A DNA stretch of 64,000 nt from Cercospora beticola (taxonomy: Eukaryota > Ascomycota > Dothideomycetes > Mycosphaerellales > Mycosphaerellaceae). A program made the position numbers and the translations under genes. Positions 33,056 through 44,972 of this stretch are shown piece after piece (within the stretch, counting starts at the first letter, position 1; the number at the start of each line of letters is the position of its first letter). The notes under the pieces are model-generated. The model saw only the letters and a program-made list of their open reading frames with translations, made no database searches and had not been told where the DNA came from. Location: assembly GCF_033473495.1 (NCBI RefSeq), contig NC_088938.1, forward strand, positions 3,410,001 through 3,474,000, in the 5' to 3' direction.

Positions 33056-34680
33056 CTAGGGTGAGGGTTTTCTCTTCGCTCGCCAGTACGGGCTTCGAAC
33101 TCTTAGCAACAAGACCGCGCTTCCCACCACAAATAGATCCAAGATACCAATACCTGAGAAGAACCATCCTATCCCCATATTTCGCGTCAAAGAAGGAGTC
33201 AATAGAGCAGCAATAGCAGCCGCAGGATTACGAAGCATGTTTCCCAACGCAAAAGCCCCAGCTGCTTGTTGTTGCACGCATTCCGTCAGAAATGCTGTTG
33301 AAGACACAAAGACCCAGCTCATACCGAAACCGACCAAGAATGTACTGACCAGAACCGCCGCCGGATGATATTCTCGCTCAATGAACCATCCATACATAAG
33401 TGTCCCTGAAGCACAGAGAATGACTCCCCATATCTGGTCGATCAGCCGGGTCTCAGGAGGGATCTCGTCTTCGGACGATGATTTGACCAGGTGTTTGCGC
33501 CGCGCATCGTTGGCTCTTCCACCCACGAGAGAGCCAATAATGAGTGCTGCGCCCACAGCCAGGTATGACGCACCAACAGCAGCCGAATTCCAACCATATA
33601 CATCCTGAAGGGTTCTTGGAAGGTCGACGGCAATGCAGAAATACGTTGCATAGAGAATTGCAGTGTTGAAAGACACGATTCCGATCGGCGGATAGCTGAA
33701 CAATCTCCAATATCCCATCAAGGTCGGACGTGGCGGCGGAGGACCCTGTTCCTCAAGCGGTGCAGTTGCCATCGAGAAACGAGGCGGCCAGATCAACCAA
33801 GACTTTTCAGCGTTGATTCGACTATTTCCGACACGACACCTGAGGGTCTCAGGAAGTGCTAGGCCCACGACTGCCCACAGTGCGAAACCTGAGAGTGCTG
33901 CGGTAACGTTAGCATACATGTTGCCACATGGTTGGCACTAGCGTACCCAGAAATCCGAAAATCCATCTCCACGAGGTTCCAGCTAAAGCACCTCCTATTA
34001 CAGGCCCAATAATTGGTCCTATCTGTGGCCCAAGCAAGAAATGAGACATAGCTTTGCCACGACTTGCTGGTTCCGTTATCTGCGGATGTTGTTAGTACTG
34101 GGCTGCAGATTGGATGTGGTGGCATACGTCTGCTACAGTTCCAGCTCCCATTGATACAACCGCAGCAGAGCCGAAGGCTTGTAGGATACGCAAAAAGACA
34201 AGTGCTCCGAAATCGGCAGGTACAGCAGCAGTGAGTACGTTGGCTATAATGTATATAGCCAAGGAGATGATGTATAGAGGACGTCGGCCTTTATAATCAG
34301 AAAAGCTGGTCCAGAACAAGGGCTAGACAAGACTGGTTAGAGTAACTATTCCTCCGGCTCTGTTGATGATGTGTCCGACTTACTGCGAAGGCAAATACAA
34401 TCATGAACAAAGAGACTGTAGCATTTATTGCGGTTGGTCCCACTCCGAAGGCTTGTTGAAGGACTGGTAGTGCAGGTAGATAGATATTCCCGGCGAGTGG
34501 TCCCAAGGCACCAGCAACTGTCACGATGGTAAGGATACATCTTCGTCGATTCGAGCTCAAGGCGCAGTATGGATCTTTCAATGACGCTGGGCGGCTTGTT
34601 GTCGTGGTAAGTGTGACATTGCCGGTCGTCACCTCTGCAGGAGGAAGGTCGTTTGCTCCCTGAGCTGCTCCTGCACTCAT
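33056..34680 (-). CDS. MFS exporter, DHA1 (drug:H+ antiporter) family, Dtr1/Flr1-like
   Basis: Plasma-membrane proton-coupled exporter. Exons 34680-34384, 34322-34128, 34079-33947 and 33897-33056 (1467 nt, 488 aa; introns of 48-61 nt). The polar, Thr-rich N-terminal tail leads to TM1 (ILTIVTVAGALGPLAGNIYLPALP). Motif A is SDYKGRRPLYI after TM2. Motif C, diagnostic of DHA antiporters, is LLGPQIGPIIGPVIGGALAG and is rebuilt across two introns. Other marks: LRILQAFGSAAVVSMGAGTVAD and the late FVSSTAFLTEC. It is transcribed divergently from the Dit1-like gene over 890 bases. Yeast exports bisformyl-dityrosine by the DHA1 protein Dtr1, so an exporter of the pathway product is a good guess. Confidence 0.88.
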
Positions 34681-35570
34681 GTTTGCTTGCCGATTCGAAG
34701 GTGGAACTACTAGAAATTTGGTGGGTGGGAACTTAATGTGATGTCCGGCAAAATATCAGGAGCAGAACTCTACGAATATTGACAGCTGAATACCGATGCG
34801 AACACTATATACAGCGTCTAGAGCAGCGTACAAAGATTCTGAGTGACCAAGGTTGCTCCGTGCCAGGATACCGCAGATATTCCGAAGCCATATGCAACGC
34901 TAATCATAGAGTGACCATGGACACTGCTAGTGACGCAAAGCGTTTCGGAGGGAGCGAGTGTAGCGGCTTGGTTGCGCGAGTTTGTTCACATTTTCTGAGT
35001 GAATTTCCCCTAGCGACACCGGTTCTCGGCCACTCTCGGCCCTCAGAATGCGAATTCAGGGAGAGAGGTAGACGCGTTTTGATGGCCGGGCTCGCAATTT
35101 CGGGGTTTCATGGCTTGATCTAGTGAAGAGTGCAAAGGAAAGTGTGACAACCTAACATGTTTCCTAAGCGAGTTTGCGCGCCAAATGCACAGGCTGGCCC
35201 AGGATGGTAGCACTACTCACTTCCTGCAAGTACTCTACCTGCGCTGCAGGTGGTCCGTGCCGCAGTAGCACGGACTGCGACAGCTCAAGCTACGGACATT
35301 AGATCGTACTGTCGGACGCCTTTCCATCGTTACAATAGCACCACATGACTAGCGTACTCTCCTTTCACAGTCTAGCTTTCTCGGCTGTAGCTATGTATAT
35401 CCAACCTCATCCGTGCTTAAGTGCGACGTTCGTCTCTGAACAGCGTGCTCTGCGTGCTGAAAGCAAAGCAAAGTCTTCTCTATTCACTCAAAGATCGTCC
35501 AATTACAATCTCGGCTTAGATTCTCCTACAATCGTCTGCAACGAACTTCTAAGTCAATCTCACCACAACC
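34681..35570. promoter_or_regulatory. shared divergent promoter, MFS exporter / Dit1-like gene
   Basis: About 890 bases. It contains two compact inverted repeats at 35238-35250 and 35253-35275, listed separately, and a CT/TC-rich leader before the Dit1-like ATG. A bidirectional promoter fits co-regulation of enzyme and exporter. Confidence 0.55.
35238..35275. repeat. two adjacent inverted repeats in the dit promoter
   Basis: First: CCTGC-GCT-GCAGG at 35238-35250. Second: GTCCGTGC and GCACGGAC at 35253-35260 and 35268-35275 with a 7-base spacer. They lie about 300 bases before the Dit1-like ATG. Such CG-rich dyads resemble binding sites for dimeric Zn2Cys6 or bZIP factors. Confidence 0.7.
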
Positions 35571-37361
35571 ATGGAGAGACTCCCGATGAATGGTAGCTCA
35601 GTATACGACCGTCTTGTCACTATCTACTCTCGTCGTCACGACGGTTATGTGGTGCACTGCACGAATGAAGCCTTGCGAGCGAACTGGCCAACATTTCGAG
35701 CTCTTACATCTCTCGCCACTCCACACAGAACGGCCAAAATCTTTTCCTTACCATTTGCCGCCTGTAGTGGCAGTGCTGCATCTGGCACATCTCCGTCCTT
35801 CGCAAGGGCCAAACTCTTGGAACGGCAACACAATGGAAGTCTCATATGCGGAATTATAGTCAGAGCAAACGCCTTTGATAGCTTTGATGATCTGGACGAA
35901 TACTTTATGGATCTAATTCTTCGATCTACTCATATCGGGATACCATTACAAGAGATGACATCGAACTACCAGACCAATGACAGAATTGTGGATGAGATCG
36001 TTGATCTATTCGATATCACCATTCGAAACCTAACACCTGATGATCAGTGGACAGCTACCGGCCGGGGATATTTCTCTCGACGTGTCGAGCACTTCACAAG
36101 GCACGGCATGAAACTTGAATTTGCCCTGCCTGCATTTCCGTGCAAGTCATCCAATCCGAACAAAGTCGGAGGCAATCTGCCAGATTTGGCCGAGGCCATT
36201 GCTTTGACTACTTTGCACAAGTTTGTCATAGACATTGAGCGCTTGTACGCTCCAGGAGCGACTGTGCTGATAGTGAGTGACGGCCATGTGTTTAGCGATT
36301 GTAGTAAGCTACCACCATCATTACGCATTCGACCAACGGCACTGACTAAAGCCGTAGTTGGTGTGGACGACGATACGGTCGATAACTACGGCAAGCATCT
36401 CTCTATGATGAATGATGCTCTCAGCACAGCTTTTCTCGACGATGGCAGGCAACGTGTATGTCTACGTTCGCTCCCCGAGATGCTCCAAGCGAGCTGGGAT
36501 AATCTCCAAGGTCCACTATCGGCGCAGCAGCTGGCCCTAGACTCAATCACTCACCACATCGGACAAGTCGGAATCAACGATAATGCTGAGCTATGCCGTC
36601 GTCTATTAATGCAAGGGTTCAAAGCCAACACGCATAAGCTTCGATCATCTATAGCTAGCCACGATCCTGCCATGTTGAGGCTATATCGAGGATTTTCTCG
36701 ATTTATGCTGGAAGACCTCGAGAACAACAAATACACCCAACACCTCAGTAAGAGTCAACGCCGTAAGCTCTCGTCCAAGGTCGCTTTTGAGATGATTGAG
36801 GTAAAAAGTCATCCACATCTCTCAATTCATTATTTGGCTGACAAACGCCTGTAGAGAAATCAAGCATACTCCAACCTCGTAGAGGTGGTGCTCCCAAATT
36901 ATATCCGGCTTTCCATTCATGCGTAAACGAGGTCCACCATGCTCCCGAATGAGGCCATCGCTGACAAACATACCAGTCACAACAATGCAGGACCCAAGTT
37001 CGGTATCAATCTGATGAGCCGCCAAGTTCGAGCTACGAACAGCCTGCCTCCAGACGGATCCCGACCTGAATCCTGCGATTTGCTCCATGTACCTACCCCT
37101 TGGCACGGCTGCATCGTGGAAGTAGCCGGCCATGATCACCTATACTTAGCAAAGGCGGAGCAAGTACGAGCAGCAGTACACGACAACAAGATACTCGCTG
37201 CATGGGTTGTGCCAAAGATGGGGAGTGCTATGATAGGTGCAACCCGACGCAAGAACATGCAGGTACCAGATAAAATTATCGAACACTTGTCGGACTCAGG
37301 TGCATGGCCTACTGCCGCATATTTCATTGCGATCCCTACAGATATGCAATATCGCATCTAG
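35571..37361 (+). CDS. Dit1/PvcA-family enzyme (pyoverdine/dityrosine biosynthesis; isocyanide-synthase family)
   Basis: Family members add a one-carbon group to an amino acid: yeast Dit1 makes N-formyl-tyrosine for the spore wall, bacterial and fungal relatives make amino-acid isocyanides. Exons 35571-36800, 36855-36922 and 36977-37361 (1683 nt, 560 aa). Hallmarks: LPAFPCKSSNPNKVGG (residues 186-201), LPDLAEAIALTTLHKF, the metal/catalytic-type VSDGHVFSDC (235-244), YGKHLSMM, then RLSIHAHNN (428-436) rebuilt across the second intron, and VPTPWHGCIVEV (about 471-482). The two 54-nt introns are needed: without them the protein stops at 36854 and loses the conserved C terminus. Which product is made cannot be read from sequence. 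Divergent from the MFS exporter. Confidence 0.9.
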
Positions 37362-38270
37362 AGGGCTTAGACCATGCTTCGAAGCGTAGATAGACATTTG
37401 AGGCGCTGGGGGCCAGTAGATGACTGCCTTACCTAGGGCAAGAAAAATTGTTACACTGTGAATCGTCCGTGAATCGCTGTACCAATATTGGAGCTATTTT
37501 AACAATATCCTTGAACGCATGAATACTTACAACTCGGAGCCCGAAGTGCTCCCACGCTCGCCTATTTTGACATGCTGCATCGGGAATCGGAAAAGCTTCA
37601 ACGTTACCGCAGGGAGGCTACAGTGCATCAGAGCAGCATATATGCTCCGCTGACTTTTGCTGCGGTGAGCATGCAGCCCAAATACTGCAGGCGTGCAACC
37701 ACAACTAGAGTAGCTCGTATAGCAGGCGGGGTTTTGTAGTGCGCGGCCGTATTGGTGACACTGCTTACTGGTGCTTGGAATGCGCACGGAATAGATTGAC
37801 CAGCTGAAAGGTATCATTCGCTACTTCTCATGCGTTGTTGTCCCATTTGCAGGTTTGTGAGCACTAGGAAAAAATGAGGGAAAGGTTCGATTTTAGTTGC
37901 ACCGTCCGTGGATCGGTGTGGACCCATTAGGTGCACGTCCTACAGAGACGATGGCTCAAACAACCTTGCAACAAGCCAAACGCATTCTGAGGACTGTACG
38001 AGAATAGCATGACGCCCGGTTCGGCATTGGCACCGAAAAAAAAGAGTTACCTCTCCACTACCAACAGGACCGTCGGTCCCAACTGAAGAGCAATGCATTG
38101 TACGTGAATCGAACAACTGCGTATGACTTAATGTGACTTAGGTTTGCGCAGCGTCGGCCTTTCCATGAATGCTTCAGAAAGGTGTACGGCGATCATCTAG
38201 CCACGCAATCTCCTTGCGCTGTACGCTGTACGGAAGCCGTATGAGGATTTGTAAGCACCTTTACCATCGA
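37362..38270. other. intergenic, 0.9 kb
   Basis: Between the 3' ends of two convergent genes. No conserved frame. A short word CGTCCGTG(A/G)ATCG recurs near 37465 and 37903 without further context. Confidence 0.5.
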
Positions 38271-38874
38271 TCACAGACTGGTAGTAGCCGCCTTTCTTAC
38301 TCCTTCCTCGCCCTCTTCGATCCACTTTCTGAAGTCCTTATTGAAGTCGTTGTTCGACTTCTCCACCCAGGACTTGGCCCCTGACATCCTGGCAATGAAA
38401 TTATCGCCCATCAAGAAAGCTAGCGGCCCGCCAAATTCTTCTCCGTGATGGAGAATCGTGTTTCCTGGGGAGGAGCTGTCGGGTTCAAACGTCCAATAGT
38501 GCTCGCCATTAATGTACCCCAACGACGCAGTCCATGCTATCCGTCGAGGCGAGTTTTCACGTACGGTGCACACGACTTTGCCGTTGCTAAAGACGTAGTC
38601 AAGTCTATCGCCGGGGACTAGGTCAAGTGGGGATTTGGACGGATCTTGGGGTGTTAAGGATTGCATTAATAACGGCTTGTAGATTTGTAACGAGGCGAAG
38701 TCGAGGAACTATTTAGGATGTAGTCAGTCAGCTTGGAAGATAATACGTATCTCAAAAATTGTACGCTTCCGTCGATTAGACGTATAGATAAGGATAGGGT
38801 TGTTTGACTTACTTTTGCTCGAACAATTTCTGGCGGCGTAGCGATTTCAACTTGCGTGTCGATAATAGGTCCTA
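38271..38874 (-). pseudogene. SRPBCC/START-like (polyketide cyclase-type) protein, 5' end lost
   Basis: Small helix-grip-fold protein that would bind a hydrophobic ligand. Exon 2 is 38708-38271 and is joined by a 104-nt intron (38709-38812, GTAAGT donor) to a first exon reading QVEIATPPEIVRAK and continuing FLDFASLQIYKP, the normal start of the fold. Later strands: GDRLDYVFSNGKVVCTV, RRIAWTASLGYINGEHYWTFEP, and the C-terminal helix KSWVEKSNNDFNKDFRKWIEEGEEG. Upstream of about 38874 the frame meets a stop and has no ATG; this is exactly where the RIP block begins. An ATA-ATA pair near 38869 could be a RIP-mutated start (ATG to ATA), which is inference. A shorter product could begin at the ATG at 38666 but would lack the first strand. 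Confidence 0.65.
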
Positions 38875-38880
38875 TTATCG
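38860..38880. repeat. perfect inverted repeat at the RIP-block border
   Basis: Ten-base arms CGATAATAGG and CCTATTATCG around a single T. It lies between the last readable codons of the SRPBCC gene and the first RIP-mutated bases. Confidence 0.85.
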
Positions 38881-38896
38881 TCTAACTATAAGACGG

Positions 38897-39705
38897 CAGG
38901 TTAAAGGTTTCTACCCTACTATAGTATAAGTAGGATAGTATACTAAGAACTATCTAAGAATAGATAGAAGATAGAAGTAGAAATAGGAAAGTATATTTAT
39001 AACTAGGTAGCTATATATTATAGCTCGCCGAGCTAGCTAAGCTAGTCGAGTAGGCGCTTAGTAAGATGCCGCTCTTCGAGTAGAGTTATATACTATATAT
39101 ATAATTTAAGTAAGAGTCGCTAGATTACTTTATATAGAGTCGGTACGTTTTAAGGCTACTTTTAAGATTACTATAGAGTATATAGAGTAAAGATAGTCTT
39201 AGTACTTAGTATTATTACTCGGCGTAGGAGTCGAGTAATTAAAGAATAGGAATTCTTTAGGATTTATAGAGACTATATTATCTATATATCCTTTTATTTT
39301 AGTAAGCAAAAATAAGCGATATAAGTATTATATAGAGTAGTAAACTAAAAACAAGTTAAGTATTAATCTAGGAATAAAGCGAAAAATAAATTCGACTTAT
39401 ATATTACCTATAAATAGCTAATAGAATATTAGTCTTACTATATATTACTTAATACTTATAATATAGAGCCTATAATAAAACCTTCGACGCTAATTCTTAA
39501 ATAGTAATAGATTTCCTATCCGAGAGAGAATATTATAAATTATATAACGCTACGATATAAGCTACCGAACGGCTCTATAGACTTTTAGCTAGAGCGATTC
39601 GATTATAATAACTAATATATTATATAGTCTCTTTATATTCTCTAGAGTATACTAGATTAGCGATTTTTTTTAGTACCTCGTATTATCGCTCTATATATTA
39701 GTTAG
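38897..39705 (+). pseudogene. unidentified RIP-mutated coding remnant, left part
   Basis: The plus strand near 39480-39700 keeps one reading frame interrupted only by stops of the RIP type, so it descends from a protein-coding sequence. I cannot name the protein. The copia element at 39706 cuts it off; the right part may continue at 52646. Confidence 0.4.
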
Positions 39706-39935
39706 TATTAAATTATATTCTCGTAGGTACTCGTCGAATAGATATAATATAGTAGAAGTAGAAATAATAAGTAGGAACTAACCGAGTTAATTATATTAGT
39801 TAGTTTTAGGTTATATCTTACTCCTAAGATAAGTATTAGCTAGGTTATATAACCTAGTACTATATAACCTATATTACCTAACTCTAATCCCTAAAGTATT
39901 TCTTAGAATATCTAACTAGACTATACTTTCTAATA
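39706..39935 (-). repeat. copia LTR, left copy (3' LTR)
   Basis: 230 bp, aligns without gaps to 52416-52645; differences are C/T or G/A. Begins TATTAAATTA and ends CTTTCTAATA on the plus strand. Confidence 0.88.
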
Positions 39936-42900
39936 CTCCTACTTAGGCTAGATAGTCTTCTACTTATATTCCTATATTTAAATCTATCTCTAAATTATAA
40001 TAAGTTATTAGGTACTATAGTTATATAGTTAGAGCTATATACCTAATCTATCTTAGTTTAACTCCTTAGCCTAGTATCGTATATCTTATAGTAACGTTAT
40101 TACTAGAGTATATACCTTTTGTTTCTCCTCTAGGCTTTTCCCTTTTAGACTATATATAGATTCCTAGATCCTAATTACTTATTATATATAGCAAGCTACT
40201 TCTCCTATAGTATAACTCCTAGGCTTAGTTTTATATATCCTATAATATCTCTAATACTATAGTATATATCTTTTATTAATTATCCTAAAGTCTAGAGTTT
40301 AATCTATAGTTAGAGTATAAATCTTTTGCCTTTCTCTATATAAGCTAGAGTTGTCTTATAAACTCCTAAAACTATAGCCTATTCTTTAGTTTAGTTAGAC
40401 TATTAGTAACTATCTCTTTTATTAGAATATATTCTATTATAACCTTCCTCTACTACTAGAGATATCTAATATAGTTATATATAATATTAATATATTTAGA
40501 TCTCTTATAGGTATATATATCCTTAATAAGAGTTAAAGCTACCTAATTATCTCCTATAATTTATACTAGCTTTAGTTCTCTTACTATATTAGGATATACT
40601 TTTATAGTTAGTTAGAATAGGTATTCTCCTACTAACTCTATATAGTCTATCTCCCTTAATAGTACTACTAGGAACTAAGATTACTTTATATATAGATTTA
40701 TAGCTATATACTTAGCTTCTATTATTAATATTATAATAGACTTTTGCTTCCTACTTATCTAAGAAACTAGAGCTCTATAAAGAAAGAAGATACTTCTAAG
40801 GATTAAGACTCTATCTACTTTATCTATTATATAGTTAGAGTCTAAATATCCTATTAGGCTTCCTCTATTTCTTCTAAATATTAGTTCTAAGTCTTAGAAT
40901 AACTTTAAGTATCTTACTAGTTTCTTTAGAGCTTATATATACCTCTTAGTTAGATCTAAGATATATAAGCTTAACCTTCTAAGAGAGAAAGTAATATCTA
41001 GTCTTATTATAACTATAGGCTATATCTAGGTACTAGTTTAGCTTTAGTACTCTATCTTATTCTCTCTCTTATTATATAAGCCTATTAGTTTTAAACTATT
41101 ATAACTATCTATTAGTAAGAGAGTTAGGTTAGCTATCTCCTTAGTTATTCCTAGCTTTATAAGGTTCTTCTAGATAAAGTATTCTTAATTAAGCTTTAAA
41201 GTTCTAGCTTATCTATCTTTTATTAACCTTATTCTAAGGATTTTCTCTAGTTCTCTAAGATCTTTAATCTTAAATACTTTGCCTAGCTATTTCTTAAACT
41301 AAAGTATATCTTCTAGCTTTAGTACTATAATTAGAATATTATCTATATAGGTTAGGATTAGAATATTCCTTTCCTAGTAGATAAGAAGGTATAGGTCTAC
41401 TTCTAATTATATAAACCTAATCTATTTTAACTTTAAGATATAGAGTTTATTCTAGTCTCTTACTACTTACTTTAGTCTATATAAGCTTCTTAGGATTTAT
41501 AGAACTATATTAGGTAGAATCTTAACTCCTAGTAGTAGAATTATAAAGATTTCTTCTTAAAGTTTACTCTTAGTAAATATATTATTTATATCTACTTAGT
41601 AGAGTTCTAGATCCTTCTTATAAACTATAGCTATAAATACTCTTAAAGTATTATACCTAACTATTAGTATAAAGGTCTCTTAGAAATTAACTCTAAACTT
41701 CTAAAAGAAACTTCTTATAACTAGTCTTACTTTAAACTTCTTAATAGCTCTACTAATTAATCTCTTTATATTAAATACCTACTTAGATATAAAAAAGTTT
41801 GCTCCTTTAAGTAGAACTACCTCTATTTAAGTATTATTACTTCTTAATATAGTTAGTTCCTTTTAGATTATATCTTTCTATATATATTTCTATTTAAGAT
41901 TCTAAATTGCCTTTTTATAGAACTTTAGAATAGGTACCTCTTATTTCTATATAGAGACTTAAGGAGTAATTACTATAAATATAGACTTCTAAACTTCTAA
42001 TAGAGCTTCCTAAATCTACTTCTATTCTTAGCTATAGACTTAGCTAAGGAATACTTTATAATACTTAGTACTAGGCTCCTCCTTCTATCTATATTCTCTC
42101 TATCTCTTCTAAAGTACTTATCTTATTACTATACTATAAGCTTTTAGCTCTAGGCCTAGTCCTTTATTTAAAATAGATCTCCTTCTCTTTTAGCTATAAG
42201 TTTAGTTTTAGTTCCTCTTCTAATCTCTATTTCCTTATAGGTCCTACTATATAATATTTAATCCTTTTACTTTAGAATATAGTCTTCTACTAGTACTAGG
42301 ACTAGCTTATCTATTAACTTCCTAGCTTAGCTTAGGTAGTTTAGTAGTTCTACTTTTCTCCTACTAGAGTTATAGTTTTCTAAAGTTTTCTTCTTCTAGA
42401 TTCTCTATTCTCTAGTACTCCTTCTTATCCTTTAGTAGAAGTAGTAACTATATAAAGAGTATTTAGCTAGGACCTATAAGTTTAGTTACTATAGCTATAG
42501 GTATAGTAGCTATAGAAGATATAACTACTATTAGCTTCTTTAGAGGTCTACTAACTAGGTTTCTAATAAGTATACTACTTACTTAATTAAGCTTAGGAAT
42601 ATTTAGCTCTATATCTCCTCCTTTCTTATACTTAAACTAAGTAGTAGTATTATAGGCTTTAATAGCTCTTATATTAGGCTCCTAGAAGAGCTATATTTTA
42701 GTAGTATTAGGAATATACCTAATAAATATAGTATCTTTACTTCTATTTATTAGTTTATCTAATCTTATCTCTACTAGCTAGGACTTAAGATCTATATAGA
42801 CTACTACTTTATAACTCTAAACTCTAAAGTATAATACTAAGAGTTAAATACCTAAAAAGGCTTCCTTAGGTAATACTTTAAATCTATTAATTTCTAGGCT

Positions 42901-44777
42901 ATTAGGAAGGGAATTTCTAATAACTATATAGGCTACTAAGGCTTCTAGCTAGAATTTAATAGATATATAGGTATCTTCTAGTATTGCTCTTATATAGTCT
43001 TTAGAAGTTTAGATTAACCTCTTAACTACTCTATTCTAGATAGAGTTATATACTTTAGTTATATAGAAGGAAATTCTATATTTCTTCTTCTACTACTTTA
43101 GTATAGTAAGAAGCTCTCTTACTCTATTACTCCTTATAATCTAGAGAGAGTTTCCTAATTATAGCTTAGCTTTTACTTTCTAGTCTTTAAGAATACTTAG
43201 TATATTTTCTCTAGACTTTATTAGGAAAGTCTATTTCTTTCTTAAGAAGTTATTAATAATTTTAAGCTACTATTTATATCCTAATCTTAAGATAGGTAAA
43301 GGACTATAGATATTAATAGAAACTAGAGATAACCTTTAGAGTTTCCTTTTAGTTTCTTTTTCTCTATATTTCTTTATTTTTACTAAGGAATATACTCTAT
43401 AAAGTTAGTATTCCTTTAGAATAGGAATCTAAGCCTTTAAGTTAGATACCTTATATAGGTTTCTAAGAAGACTCTTTCTAAAATATATAAGTCTTCTATA
43501 CTAAAGCTCCTACTATTCTTAGAACTTTTCTTAGGCTTTAAAGGTATAGGCTTTATTCTTTTACTTTTAATTAAAGTATAATATTATAAGCTCCTATAAT
43601 ATATTATTAATCTCCTTAATAAATAGTACTTCTTCTAATAGTTTTATCTAAATAACTAGTTTCCTAGATAATAAAATAAGTATAAATTTTAGTAGTTAAA
43701 TACTATACTACTAGCTAAATTAGCTCTAAGAAACAAGATTTACTCCTAGACTAAGTATAAAGAGAATATTCTTAAGAATAATCTATTTTCCTCTTTTTCT
43801 ACCTATTACTATATTTCCTATATATATAGCTATTAGATAGCTATCTCTAACCTTAATCTACTTTTTCCTCTAAAGAGGTTTTAGTTCTCTAAAAAGTAAT
43901 TCTTAGTTAGTTATATATAATAAAGTATAGGAGTTAAGTAGCTATCTTAATAGTATATACTTACTTTTTACTTCTATAGTTAAGTATATAACTTTATTAA
44001 TATTATTATTCTCTAATAGAGATTAAGATACTTTAGATACTATAGAAGACTCTATATCTTCTTAGATAGTATATATCTTCTTAGAAAACTTCCTTAAAGT
44101 TTATTTCTTTTTAAGAGATTAGACTTTTAAGTTAAGTTTCTTTACTATTTCTTTTAATACTTCTTTATCTAGTAAAGATCTCCTCCTAAATATACTATCT
44201 CTAGGTAGTATTCTTCTCTTCTCTACTCTACTAGCCTATTTTAAGTTAATAGTTCTCTTAGCTTTATTAAGGTATAGATACTTAGTAATATCTCTAAAAT
44301 GCTCCTTTTTATAGAGGTAGTATTTTAGCTTTATACTTTAGATCTCTCTTCTTTTAGTAAATATTACTATTTCTTATAACTAGTATCTATACTATATTAA
44401 CTCCTCTACTTTAAGGAGTTAGAGGATTTCTTTAGAGTCTAAGTTCTTCTAAGCTTAGATAGTCTACCTTATAATCTTATACTTAGCTAGGAGTATAAAG
44501 AGTAGATACTTAATCCTTATATTAGAAGTCTTATAGTATAAATCCTTCTAGTTAATCTCTATAATCCTTCTTCTAAGATTACTAAAGTAGACCTATAATT
44601 TCCTAATTATATCTTTTAGTTCTATCTTAAAGGTTATAAATTCTTAGATAATAGCTATTATATATACCTATTAGACTTTGCTATATTTCCTATATAGCTT
44701 TATCTAGATATTATATACTCTTATCTTATCTATTACCTTATTTTAGTTATCTATATAAAGACTTTCTATTAGAATAT

Positions 44778-44972
44778 TATAAGAGCTAGAGGTATATAGC
44801 TCGAGAGGCGTAGCTTATTAGGCGTTAAGGTATAATAGCTAGTACCGCTTATACTTAGTATAGGATAAAAGTACGTAGAACGTATATAAATAAAGAAGGT
44901 AAGAATTATTCTTAATATCTCTAGATAGAGAGTCTAGAGGCGCTTAATATATTGCTATATTCTACTCTTATA
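44778..44972 (+). repeat. gypsy 1 5' LTR
   Basis: 195 bp, same length as the 3' LTR at 51373-51567; differences are transitions only as far as I compared them. Confidence 0.92.
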
